From NCBI GenBank assembly GCA_019188255.1, contig JAETXT010000001.1:682001-746000 (forward strand): a stretch of DNA of 64,000 nt, written 5' to 3'. A model generated the notes under the pieces. The model saw only the letters and a list, made by a program, of their open reading frames with translations, was not told the DNA's origin and did not search any database. A program made the position numbers and the translations under genes. Every line of letters begins with the position of its first letter. Position 1 is the first letter of the stretch. Shown here piece after piece: positions 12,896 to 22,528 of the stretch. This DNA is from Verticillium longisporum (taxonomy: Eukaryota > Ascomycota > Sordariomycetes > Glomerellales > Plectosphaerellaceae).

Positions 12896-14876
12896 TCATG
12901 GACCCTGCCAATCTTGCTCGAGCATATGAAGATACTCGCCAGCCACTCTCCATCTTTGATTTATGCTGGCGAGACCCTCTTTCGCGATTGTTGAAGCGTC
13001 CACCACCACGCTATGCTCTTCTTGGACCAGCCAGGAGAAGTTGTTTGCAGCGGAGTACAGCGCGTCAAGTATCAAGGGGCTCACACGACGAAGTATTGAG
13101 CCGCTGTTGTCAAGCAAAGCGTGGTCAGTGTCAAGTCCCAACTCCAGACGGACTGTTGAAACCGGAGCCGGGGATGGATGTAAAAGTTGGGAGAGTATAT
13201 CTCGGCTCAGTAGACTGATGACCTGACTACTAGTTGTCTGCAGGCCTCGGAGTGCTCTGTGTCGTAGATTTGCCTCCTGTGTTGAGGAGGGAGGATATGG
13301 GGGTGGCCAACTGTACGTCTCCTGTAGCAGCAGCGTCGCAGATAGGAGTACGGCTTGCGGGGCCAAGTAAGGATTCCAGCTTGTCGAAGCCAAGAAGGGG
13401 TCAGTGTGAAATGTAGGCAGCGAGTAGCCTTGCCGGCTAGCGTTTGCTTCCCCGTCCACCACCGACGATGCATGCAAGAGGGTGTCCAATAATGACATAG
13501 CGGCACTAGCTAAGAGCGGCTGATCTGTGTTTTCCTGAGATGTTGGCATCAAACGAACGTGCGCTAAAACGCGAGATGCGAGCGTTGCAGCTTCGCAAAG
13601 CCGTGAGAAGGGGCTGGGATCTCCAGTAAACAGGGATGCGACTGTACGTTGCGTAACCAACGAGGGACTATCGTCGTCCTGCAGATGGAATTAGTACGTT
13701 TTGAACGAACCGACTTGCAGGCAATGTTGCGTTCCATACCCATATTCGATCATTTGCTGGCAAGATTTCGTGTTCGGGCGGATCAGGAAGGATACACTTC
13801 TTCTGGTTTCCGAGGCAGACGATTCGGTCAAGAACCACGATCGCCCACCAGGTCCGTCTACGCTCTTCAAGCTCGACCCATGTTGTCTACGCACCGAGTT
13901 AGACCCTATTTCAGGGGGATCAAGCGTTCGTTGAGCGGGGGAACGCACGGCGCTATTGAGGAGTATCGAGCTTTCGTGAACGTCAGGCAACCCTAGAAAG
14001 TCGGCATACCGAGCACAGCCCCCGATTGTTGTCCATGCCGCAGGATATATGCCATGACTGTACTCATAGATAGCTATGAGGACCATTGATTGTAGAACCA
14101 TGATTGAGGGGACACCGCCGTGTTCAAGCGACAGAACAAATCGTTTTGCCGTCAGATAGATGTAGTGATCGGCAGCGGCGACGGAGGGTATTGGAACTGT
14201 GGTCACCAGCTTCACGGCCAGGAACAGCATCGCTAGGTCCGAACCCCTTCCAGAAGGGAGTGGCCGTTCTGCATACGGCTTTTCGAGATGATAGGCAGCC
14301 AGAGATGTATTGTAACAAAATATTCGTTGATGGTTTGCTGAATCTCAGCGGGCTCGCCTAGCTGCGCGAGGACTTCCTGTCCAAGGATCAGCATGTTGAC
14401 ATATTCACTCAGCCGGACTATGCTGGCATACTCCTGACGTGCTAGCATACCTCGGGTATCTCGACTACGGGCTTTGGCACGACTCTTCTCATCCGCTTCC
14501 AAGTGGACAGGTCGAGGAAGAGACTCGCTGGAAACTGGACCGAGATGGGCGGTTGCCACGAAAAGTCGGCCTGAACGTAGTTTGGGACAGCGTTGGGTGG
14601 TGGCGAGCCTCCAAGGCTTGCCACAGAACCCGAGCTGTTGGTATTCAGGCGAGTCTCGAGCTCTTGCAACTTCAACTGAAGAGCAGCAAAGTCTTCGGGG
14701 GTCGGAGCGGGTACGGCATCTGTGTAGTCGCAGTGCCTGCGCATGCGTACACAGAGGCCGCACGACGGCAAGGCCTTGTCGCATTTTCGCTTCTGCCTTT
14801 TACAAGTGCCACACGCCTGTGGCGCTCTGGTAGAAGACTGTTCTGACGAGGACTCTGATGGAAAAGATAGCGACAT
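12896..14876 (-). CDS. Zn2Cys6 transcription factor (one apparent frameshift)
   Basis: Exons (minus) 14876-14451, 14376-13949, 13886-13740, 13678-12896; three introns of 74, 62 and 61 bp; about 594 aa if the break is bridged. The N-terminus has a perfect binuclear zinc cluster, C-X2-C-X6-C-X6-C-X2-C-X6-C (CGTCKRQKRKC onward, residues 22-49), then a short linker with a helix QLKLQELETRL. The fungal middle homology region follows: WLPIISKSR, then TTWVELEERRRTWWAIVVLD at the third exon, then LPANDRIW spliced to DDDSP. These fit the fungal_trans family well. Exon 2 has 428 bases, one short of a multiple of three. At four C (14244-14247, plus strand) the frame slips from LLEG to SDLAMLFLAVKLV; one more base gives LLEGGSDLAM. 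Target genes are unknown. No secondary-metabolism genes flank it, so there is no cluster to assign it to. Confidence 0.9.
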
Positions 14877-15690
14877 GATGAGGGTTGAAGATGCGTTGTG
14901 TATTCTCGAGCTGGATTCGTGCCTCTTGCAGGGTATAAGGCAAAGCCCAAAGTCAAGTCATAGGGCTGAGTGAGACCAGTCAAATCCAGGGGATGGGGGA
15001 GAGGGTTTTGAGGGGCCGTCCGAACAACTCGGAAAAGCCTCGAGGGCAGCAAGAACTTGTCAGGTACTGGCTGGCGTCAGAGTCCTTTATGTGGTACTAG
15101 GGGAGGCCAAGAGTAAGCCTCTTGACCCGGGGTATCCACGGACTTGGGAGTCAGGAGAAACGGGTTCGGAGGGCATCAACCGGCACTGGGGAGAGAGGGT
15201 TCCGTACCGACCCCCTGATGTTCACCGGTTGAGAGATTGGGCTGGCCCTATGTCATCGCAGGCTGTGCTCGACTTTTCGGCGGCTGCGGCCCACCATTTA
15301 GGTAGGTCGCACATACGTAGGAGGTATGGGCCAGGTGTGGGAGGATGGGAAGGCATATGCCGGAAAGACTCCATTTCATTCCATGGCAGTCTGTAGTCTG
15401 CGGCCCGCAGCGAGCGCACCAGAAGCTGGGAATCCCATGGCCGGCCCAGAAAACTGTATCACGGACAAGCTTCCGTTCCAAATAACCATCGCCAAGCCAA
15501 AGACCAGACGCGGTCAAGATGCCCTGTTGGGATGCGCTTGAGTGAGTGGGGGTTTGCCATATAAGGTAGACTGGCGGCTGCGGTTGAAGAGATGTGGGAA
15601 GGGAGGGGTGGGTGTTGCTGACGATCGTCCGTCCTGGTTCCATGACTGGAGGGCTGGACAGCCAGATGGGTTGGTGGTGATGTCGGTCCA

Positions 15691-15892
15691 GGGTAGGTAC
15701 CAGGTGAGGTAGGTCAGGTAAGGTAAGGTATCTTAGGCAGTGATGAGACATCACCGGGTGGAGTTGAATGACGGGTAACGGACGTGCTTGGAAGCGGTTG
15801 TGTCGATGCACCAGGGTCAACCGATAGGCCACTGATCCAGTGCTAAGGTGGTAGTAGGCAGTACCTTAGGCAGTACCTACCTACCTCCCCGA
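15691..15892. repeat. GGTAGGTA-type degenerate tracts
   Basis: Imperfect arrays of GGTAGGTA / AGGTAAGGTA occur at 15691-15733, with the complementary CCTACCTACC form at 15841-15892. Similar tracts recur in other intergenic regions of the window: 25360-25502, 42868-42890, 57960-58000 and 58075-58102. They are not tandem repeats of fixed phase. Confidence 0.6.
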
Positions 15893-16351
15893 GAAGGCAA
15901 GAAGGCACCTCCCCTCGGCTCGGGCAACATACCATGTAGGAGGTGCTAGGGCAGTAGCGCAGTTGCACCTGTAAGATGGCTTTCCGAGCACGGGATTGGC
16001 TCAAGTTCCGAGAAACTGCCAAGAGCTGTCGTTCAGCTGGCAGGGGCGGTTGGACCAGTCACAACCGTTCAGGTACGAGCCCTCGACAGCTTCGGGCTTC
16101 CAGAAGTTCAGTCGACTTTAGACTCGATCCTGGGAGAGGCACAGGATAATGATTCCTTCGTCTGTCTTTGCTCGATCCGGGATGGAGCCATCGCTCATCT
16201 CCTTGCTCATGCTATCCTTGACGTCACACACATTGGCGCTTCGGCATGTTGCCCTATGGCAGGGCTGAGCAAGGGACGTGTGATGTCGCAGTAGCCCGGC
16301 TGAGGGAGGTACTATGTAGGTATCATGGTTCCAGGTGCGCTTACTCTGCGT

Positions 16352-16456
16352 CCTGCGCCTGCCTCTGCACCTACCGGCAGCTGCACCTGCCTCTGCACCT
16401 TCGCCTGCGCCTGCACTTACATACTTACACCTGCACTCATACCTGCACCTGCACCA
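16352..16456. repeat. CTGCAC / CCTGCA hexamer minisatellite
   Basis: About 105 bases made of imperfect 6-bp units around CTGCAC and CCTGCG (for example cctgcacctgcacc near the end). It lies 0.7 kb upstream of the DNAJC11-like start codon. It opens spurious Cys- or Pro-rich frames in several phases. Confidence 0.7.
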
Positions 16457-17177
16457 TGCGATCCTCCCGTCTCCACCGCCCATCCACCCGGCCTCCGCCC
16501 TTTTGCCCTTTCTCACTCCCGCATCACCTCCCTCCTGCCGACGTGACCTAGGTAGATAGACCCAGACAGAGAGGCAGAGGCAGAAGCCCAGAGGCGACGC
16601 CTTTTCGCCTCCCCCATCCCATCTTCATCGGCAATCATCAGGCACATCGCCTGCCATACTCAAGTGCCGGCTCGTACTGTCAGCAAACTACCCTCCCCCT
16701 CTGACAGACAACCTTCTCTTCACCGCTCGCAATACACTCGACGCGGAAGTCAGGAGTCCACCCCAGGCACATCCCTGTTGTCTCCATACTCCCGGCTCCA
16801 TCAACCAGGAATGGCATGATGGTCCTGACAAACCCTTCCCCCCCTCCTCTCCTGGGAGACGACGATGAAACTGGGGCAACGCACGGCCAACAGATGCCCT
16901 GAGAGCAATCCGTTCGTCTCACGAGACCCCCCCGTTTCGTTGTTTACTGGACATATCGGTCGACACGCCACGAACCTCGATCAAGGTCACCTCTAGATCT
17001 TCACATCCTTGCCCCTACAACCAACCGACCGCTTGTTCTTCGTCTCACCCACCATCATCTTGCCATCGTCACGTATCATCATCGGACCCCGTCAGCGTTG
17101 CCGCCTCTACCTTTCCGTCTCTCCTTGTGCCCTGCCTCTTCCTCTTTTCCCCGGCCTCGCATTCGCACCAATGCAAC

Positions 17178-19598
17178 ATGGCTGACTCACCTAATCGGCC
17201 CAACTATGGCAGCCTCAGCAATCGCAGCACCGCATCCCGGAGAAGCCGACCTTCGATGCGTGTCCCATCGGCTCGCTCATCCGTGGCCTACGATGACTAC
17301 CCCTCCCACCTGCACCCCCACGCGCTTCGCTCCGTCAGCTCGCGCTTCTCCCTTGGCGATTTTGCCGCCACAAGAAGCGAATTCGACTTTGACGATGATG
17401 CGTCCTCCATCTTTGAGAGAGCCACAGTTGCATCCGAGGCCGGTGACGTAGCCGGTGACAAGTTCGTCGCCGTTGGTGGTCTGAACCTGGATCTGGGCCA
17501 GGTCGACGGGCCTGGTCAGACGGTCATCGAACACAGTGAGGACGACGATGAGAGTGGCTCATCGGGCGACTATTACGACCTTCTCTGTCTGCCTCGAGAC
17601 CCCTTGCTCACCCCACGCCGCATTCGACGGGCATATTGGACGTTGCTGGCTCTGCTCCTCGACGACACCTACCCGGAGAACTTGAGCCCTCTGGCGACGG
17701 CCTATCTGAACGAGGCGCAGCATGCCTTTGAGACACTCATCGACCCGGCGAGGCGAGTTCATTACGATATGAGGTCGCGAGCCTGGCTTATCACAGATGA
17801 CGACTCCCAAAAGGAGAATTCTGAGGAGCTTTACGAAGACGCCCTGGTACACCACCAATGGCTCGCCCGGCGCCGAGACTTGGAATCGTCGGCCGTGACC
17901 CTGCGTCTCGATGCTTCTCCTTTGGTCCAGGGTGCGCGTCAACTAGGGAACCGAAATGTTCTCTTACAGCCGCTCGACTTTGCACTCAGCCAGTCAGTGA
18001 CAACTGCTCTCCCTCACTTCGGCCGCTTCTTGATGAGTCTTGTCGACGGCCGACGATTAGCATCACACGCGCGGGCCACTGGCGCGCTTACCGAGCTGAC
18101 GGCAGCCCCGAACATTTACCTTCCTGCACCGGAGCTGACCCTATCGGGCTCAGCTTACGGTCTTTTCGATGTGGTAGCCATCCCCACTAACCTGCCCGAC
18201 CTAATCCACCCCTTGCACACGCCTCGAACACCAAGCCCCAAGCTCCAACGTCTGCCCCCACGTGCCTTTTCCCCGGGCGTCAACTTCGATTTGCATCAGG
18301 ACTTTCTCCGCCGGACCGCAGATGGTGGGGTTCTGAAGTCGTTTGTTCAGTTCTACTGTGACCCTTTGGGACGGAGGCTAGGCACTCGTCTCTCGCATGA
18401 GGTGGCTGTCGGCAAGAAACCTCTAACCATCGAAGTGAATACGCAGTCCTCACGCATAGCCTCCCAAACCCTCTCTCAGGCCGCCGCCGGGCTAAGCTAT
18501 TCAGTGGGGAACGGCCTTGCCTATATCAGTGCCGGCAGCGATGGTTGGCGAGGAGACATGATTGGCACCCTTTCAGCGAACCAGAACCGGGTTGAAGGGG
18601 GTGATCCTAGTGTCGGGCTCTCTCTTGTTTCAACACCCACACTTGAGCTTGGATTTGCCACGGCTTCTGTGCGGCCCTCGACAGCTCTCGGACGCTATGA
18701 TCCACAGCTGATCAGTGGAGGTATATACGGACTAGACCACGAAACGGACGGCCCAGAGGACGGGTCCTGGTCTGCACATGCGTCATTGACTTCGAGTACA
18801 GCCACGGGGTCCCTCCGCTACAGTCGGGATGTCTCTGGCTTGGGCAGCTCGTTTTCCGGTACCAACAGCCGCATTGAGATCGAGCTTGCTTCCAACTCAA
18901 TGTTCGAGCGGCATCTTGCCGTTCGAAATCTGTGGCGCGTGGGCGTCCATGCTAAACTTGGACTTGAGGTTGGCGTTGGCAGTCACGCTATCCACCTATC
19001 GCTGTACTGGTCTCGCCTCAAGCACCGGTTCAGTCTTCCTCTGCTTCTCTCATCGCCAGGCACAACGGCATCTGTGGGTGTTGTTTTCTGGGCTGCTTTG
19101 CTGCCCTTCCTCACCATGGCCGGGATGCAGTACGTATCGACCAAGCGCCCAGCCTCCAAAGCAGAAGTGTCCGGGACGAGCAACACAGAAAGGGTCGAAT
19201 CGCGCATGGCGAGGAAACGGGCCGAGGCTGAGGAGGTTGCAGCACTGCTGACGGGCCCCGTTGAGGCCAAGCAGCAGCGTCGGCGTGAGATAAATGGTCT
19301 CGTGATTCTAGATGCTAAGTATGGCGTCCAGTCTGCGCTGGAAGACGGCAGCGGCAGTTTGTGGAGCGCTGGAAAAGTCGCAAATGTGACAGTCGCGACG
19401 GCGGCACTTATTGACAGTCAAGGACGTCTCGTCATCCCCGCAGGCGTGAGGAAGAGCGGAGTGCTTGGGTTCTGGGACCCCGCGCCCGGGACCGCCAAGG
19501 TGCTGCAGGTACGGTACGTGTATGGCGGAAAAGAGGGAGTGGTGGATGTCAAGGGGCGGAGGGCGCTGGTGCTTCCGCCTACGCAGGATGATGTATGA
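17178..19598 (+). CDS. DNAJC11-like J-domain-related protein
   Basis: Single exon, 806 aa. After a Ser/Arg-rich N-terminus there is a J-like domain near residues 132-200 (DYYDLLCLPRDPLLTPRRIRRAYW ... ETLIDPARRVHYD, split here). The HPD tripeptide that activates Hsp70 is absent: the position reads LLLDDTYPENL. The middle is beta-rich. The C-terminal about 140 residues match the DUF3395 domain of DNAJC11: VILDAKYGVQ, VANVTVATAALIDSQGRLVIP, GVLGFWDPAPG, LQVRYVYGG. Animal DNAJC11 associates with the mitochondrial MICOS/SAM bridge. A similar role here is inference, and the lost HPD argues against a normal Hsp70 co-chaperone. A hydrophobic stretch near 635-660 (FWAALLPFLTMAGMQYV) may contact membrane. 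The start at 17178 has good context (caacATGG); an in-frame ATG lies at 17127. Confidence 0.85.
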   Translation: MADSPNRPNYGSLSNRSTASRRSRPSMRVPSARSSVAYDDYPSHLHPHALRSVSSRFSLGDFAATRSEFDFDDDASSIFERATVASEAGDVAGDKFVAVGGLNLDLGQVDGPGQTVIEHSEDDDESGSSGDYYDLLCLPRDPLLTPRRIRRAYWTLLALLLDDTYPENLSPLATAYLNEAQHAFETLIDPARRVHYDMRSRAWLITDDDSQKENSEELYEDALVHHQWLARRRDLESSAVTLRLDASPLVQGARQLGNRNVLLQPLDFALSQSVTTALPHFGRFLMSLVDGRRLASHARATGALTELTAAPNIYLPAPELTLSGSAYGLFDVVAIPTNLPDLIHPLHTPRTPSPKLQRLPPRAFSPGVNFDLHQDFLRRTADGGVLKSFVQFYCDPLGRRLGTRLSHEVAVGKKPLTIEVNTQSSRIASQTLSQAAAGLSYSVGNGLAYISAGSDGWRGDMIGTLSANQNRVEGGDPSVGLSLVSTPTLELGFATASVRPSTALGRYDPQLISGGIYGLDHETDGPEDGSWSAHASLTSSTATGSLRYSRDVSGLGSSFSGTNSRIEIELASNSMFERHLAVRNLWRVGVHAKLGLEVGVGSHAIHLSLYWSRLKHRFSLPLLLSSPGTTASVGVVFWAALLPFLTMAGMQYVSTKRPASKAEVSGTSNTERVESRMARKRAEAEEVAALLTGPVEAKQQRRREINGLVILDAKYGVQSALEDGSGSLWSAGKVANVTVATAALIDSQGRLVIPAGVRKSGVLGFWDPAPGTAKVLQVRYVYGGKEGVVDVKGRRALVLPPTQDDV

Positions 19599-19922
19599 AC
19601 ACGTGTTATGACTGATGTGGCAATTGAGAATGTCCAGTATCCTTTAGGAACACAAGGGACGCCGAGATGTAAAAGTTGTATAGAAGTAGAGGACTCGATA
19701 CAAATAGAAAATGGCCAAGAGGCTTACGAGTATGTACAACAACCTGTTCAAAGAGTGTCGAGTTGTGTTTGTAGTAAGATACAAATGATGGTTCAGACAG
19801 AAAAATGATGTGTATGCAGTCGAATCCCGCCGAATGAAGTACTGTCATTGCAGCGTTGCTGTCAACCTTGGTTGATGTCAGTATCGTCGACCTGCCTTTC
19901 AAGGGTCCTGCCATTTACAAGC
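19599..19922. other. Convergent 3' spacer
   Basis: A 324-base tail-to-tail spacer between the DNAJC11-like and phosphoesterase genes, AT-richer than its flanks. Nothing else was seen. Confidence 0.5.
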
Positions 19923-21299
19923 TCAACGCAGTACGGGCCGCCACCCCTTGCGGCCTACGAAGTCCACGACGCCCTCGTCACGGAGGACGTCACTACCGAG
20001 ACGGCCCGTGATGAGACTACGCTCGACTTCGGGTCCGCGGACATGAAAGGGGTATGTCAGACGTCCGTCTTCCCCCGGGGTTTGCTCATCTTCTAATTCC
20101 CAGCGTAGCTTCTTCGTCCCACCCCGTCTCCTTTTCTTGACGAAGCCGCTCGCCGCTCGGTCCATGGAGAGGTACCACCTACGCTGGTGGACGCTGCCGA
20201 TGGTGTTCTCTGCGCCGGGGTAGGCGTTCGTGGCGCGGACTTGAGCGTCTTCCAGTTCCTCAATTTCCTGACGCATAGCCTGTGACATATTGGCCGGGCC
20301 TGCCAGGGGGTTCGACTCCTCCTCCGGGACCTCTTCTTTTGCTTCGAGCACGGCATCGTCCAACTCCTCCTCCTCCTCTTTCTCGGAAGACGACGAATCG
20401 GCCTCCTCGCTCGTCTCAACGATGACGTCCTGTTTTTGAACCATCCTTCGCCTCCTCCTCTGCGGAGCCGCTCTGCTGGCTGACCTGCTAGCCTTCTCCC
20501 TCCCCTCCCGATCTTCTTCCTTCGTCAGCCGCAAATTGAGCGTATAGCCCCTCGGCAGCCTTGCCCCGTGCAGCCGGACCCGAATCTTCCTCTCGGCAAA
20601 GGCATCCCGAAGTTTCTCCTGCTCCGTCCTGCCATCCTCGGCCTCGGCCTCGTCCTCGCTTCGCTCCGACTCAGGATCAACCTCGGGCGCAGACTTGGAC
20701 CGCCGCCCGAGCACCTCATACGTGCCCGTGTCCCAGACAAGCAGCGACCCCGTGGCCCGCGACGCCGTCTCGACGAGGTGGTTCCACAGACAGTGCACGC
20801 GCGTCTCGGTTGCGTTGCGGCCGAGCCGGGCCGAGCCGGCGTCGCCCGGCAGGCCGTACATGACGGCCCAGCTCGCGCTGCTCGCCCCGTTGATCTGCAG
20901 CCGCAGGTCGTAGTGCGTGCCCGCGACGGGGTGGTCGTGCTGGTGGACGACAAAGTGCGCGCCGCTCGGGGCCCCGAGGCACGACGCGTAGAGGGCGGCG
21001 AAGGCGGCCGTGGGCAGGCGCGGGGCGCCGCGGGGCCAGGGGTCGAGGGCGGCGCCGGCGAGGACGGCGCTGAAGTGTGCGGCGTGGTTGGCGATGGTGG
21101 CGCTGCCGGATTCGATGGCTGCGGCTGTTGGCGGGGGCGGTTGAGCAGCGTCGTCGTCATCGCTGTCGTCAGCTGCCTGGCGGTGCGTTGCTTGGGCGGC
21201 GTCCTCGGGGACGTTGAGGGCCCATTCTAGGTTTCGCTTCTTGATGAAAGGGTTGGGAATGAGAGCTTGACCTGGGCTGCGCGGGCGTTTGGTGGCCAT
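19923..21299 (-). CDS. LigD-type 3'-phosphoesterase domain protein
   Basis: Single exon, 458 aa, starting at 21299 (MATKRPRSPGQ). Residues about 113-200 match the phosphoesterase (PE) domain of bacterial ligase D: HFVVHQHDHPVAGTHYDLRL carries the expected metal and phosphate ligands (His121, His129, Asp131, Arg133). A second conserved block follows near residue 235 (KIRVRLHGARLPRGYTLNLR). Bacterial PE trims 3'-phosphate and 3'-ribonucleotide ends during non-homologous end joining; here there is no ligase or polymerase module. The fold is interrupted by long acidic/basic inserts (EDEAEAEDGRTEQEK; SSEKEEEEELDD). The N-terminus is basic (KRPR, KKRN), consistent with nuclear location. The C-terminal about 85 residues (RRWYLSMDRAASGF onward) look conserved. 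A role in DNA 3'-end repair is inference from the domain. Confidence 0.85.
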   Translation of the reverse strand: MATKRPRSPGQALIPNPFIKKRNLEWALNVPEDAAQATHRQAADDSDDDDAAQPPPPTAAAIESGSATIANHAAHFSAVLAGAALDPWPRGAPRLPTAAFAALYASCLGAPSGAHFVVHQHDHPVAGTHYDLRLQINGASSASWAVMYGLPGDAGSARLGRNATETRVHCLWNHLVETASRATGSLLVWDTGTYEVLGRRSKSAPEVDPESERSEDEAEAEDGRTEQEKLRDAFAERKIRVRLHGARLPRGYTLNLRLTKEEDREGREKASRSASRAAPQRRRRRMVQKQDVIVETSEEADSSSSEKEEEEELDDAVLEAKEEVPEEESNPLAGPANMSQAMRQEIEELEDAQVRATNAYPGAENTIGSVHQRRWYLSMDRAASGFVKKRRRGGTKKLRWELEDEQTPGEDGRLTYPFHVRGPEVERSLITGRLGSDVLRDEGVVDFVGRKGWRPVLR

Positions 21300-22528
21300 G
21301 TTGGTTGATGTCAAGACGTGCAGAATAGAGCGGCATTCAGTTCGGGAAAACAGATGCTTGAAAAGTAGTATGATTCCTATGCACAACCGTCATGCTATAT
21401 CACGCCGCGCATACAACAAAGCCGGACGTGTGCAGACAGACCAAGCATTGCAAGTGTAATGAATTGATAGCTTATTTATGTGCCACACGTCAGTTACTAC
21501 AGTCGCAGACGTTTGTTCGTTCTATAAGTACAAGATAGGTAGTCGTTTATCTCTTGATGTTCCTGTCGAATGTCTCGTTCCCTTGCTGGCCGAAATGCAT
21601 CACGTGGTATGATTGAACTAGACACCCAGCGCCGGGAGGTAACCTCTCTCGCCGTCGTTACCGTTCGCCCGTGCTCGAGAATTCGTACGTAGATAGGTAC
21701 ATACACACAAACGCACATACAATCCAAAGAACCGTTCTCTTGCCATTAGAATGGACCTAGCACCGATTGGAGTTCTTATCGAAAACCGCGTCAGTCCTCA
21801 TGAGAGGACCGCATTGTCGTATACGCTGACGAGACTGAACCCAACGTCGCCCTGAAGGCGGAAACCACATGAAACGACGACAAGCCCTTTTACCTGCCAG
21901 CAATAGCGGCACAGACCAATGTGGCCTCTGTCCTGAGCACCGCATTCATCCAGCTATCGGTCATTACCCGCACATCCCGTGATGCTTTGGCCTCACCCAC
22001 GACGACGACACAGGCAGCGCCATGGCACGAAAGTTTGAAATTGCGCCCAAGATCTACGACACTCAAATCTACGACACTCCATCGAGGAAAACCCCAGAGA
22101 TGCCCTTGGTGCCCCGGCGCTTGGAGATGGCTGCTGCCGTATGGATGTAGTTGAACCCGATGGTGCAATCAGCCAGCAGTGACTACGTATGTTTTGAAGA
22201 GCGAGCGGGTGAGCAAAACTGTCCGACAGCCATGTCCCACAATGGTAATGCGCCAACAAGGGCAAAGCGATTAAAACAGTATCACATTGAAGCGCAAACA
22301 CCCAAGTTGGGGAAACGCGGTCGCCGTCGCTATACAGCTGTCCCTCCTTCCCTGCCTACCTTGTCCGCCTAACGCCGCGTGTTATCAAAAACGAACGCCG
22401 CAAATGTACCACAAATGTACGACCTGTACCTTTTTGTTCCGCCCTTGACCTGCTTCGTATACCTACTGCCCGCAACATGTACTATACATGCTCCCAAGCG
22501 ACACCCGTCCTGGACTTGCGCGTCTCGC
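21300..22528. other. Gene-free interval PE gene / CAC2
   Basis: It holds the upstream region of the phosphoesterase gene and the 3' flank of CAC2. A short direct repeat (atctacgacactc, twice) occurs near 22050-22078. No coding sequence was recognised. Confidence 0.45.

Larger units (their letters stand above)
14877..17177. other. 2.3-kb divergent intergenic region, repeat-rich
   Basis: This is the shared upstream region of the zinc-cluster gene (-) and the DNAJC11-like gene (+). It contains GGTAGGTA-rich tracts (15691-15733, 15841-15892) and a CTGCAC minisatellite (16352-16456). The last 400 bases are pyrimidine-rich, as expected for a leader. The open frame at 15248-15832 (-) has no family resemblance and overlaps the repeat tract, so it is not called. 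Confidence 0.5.

Noticed and set aside
15248..15832. 194-codon open frame (-) upstream of the zinc-cluster gene
   Set aside because: It runs through GGTAGGTA-type repeats, and its His/Pro/Leu-rich composition reflects the repeats rather than a protein family.
20568..21230. 220-codon plus-strand and other-frame open frames over the phosphoesterase gene
   Set aside because: The region is very GC-rich, so stop codons are rare in all frames. Only the minus frame with the PE motifs is conserved.
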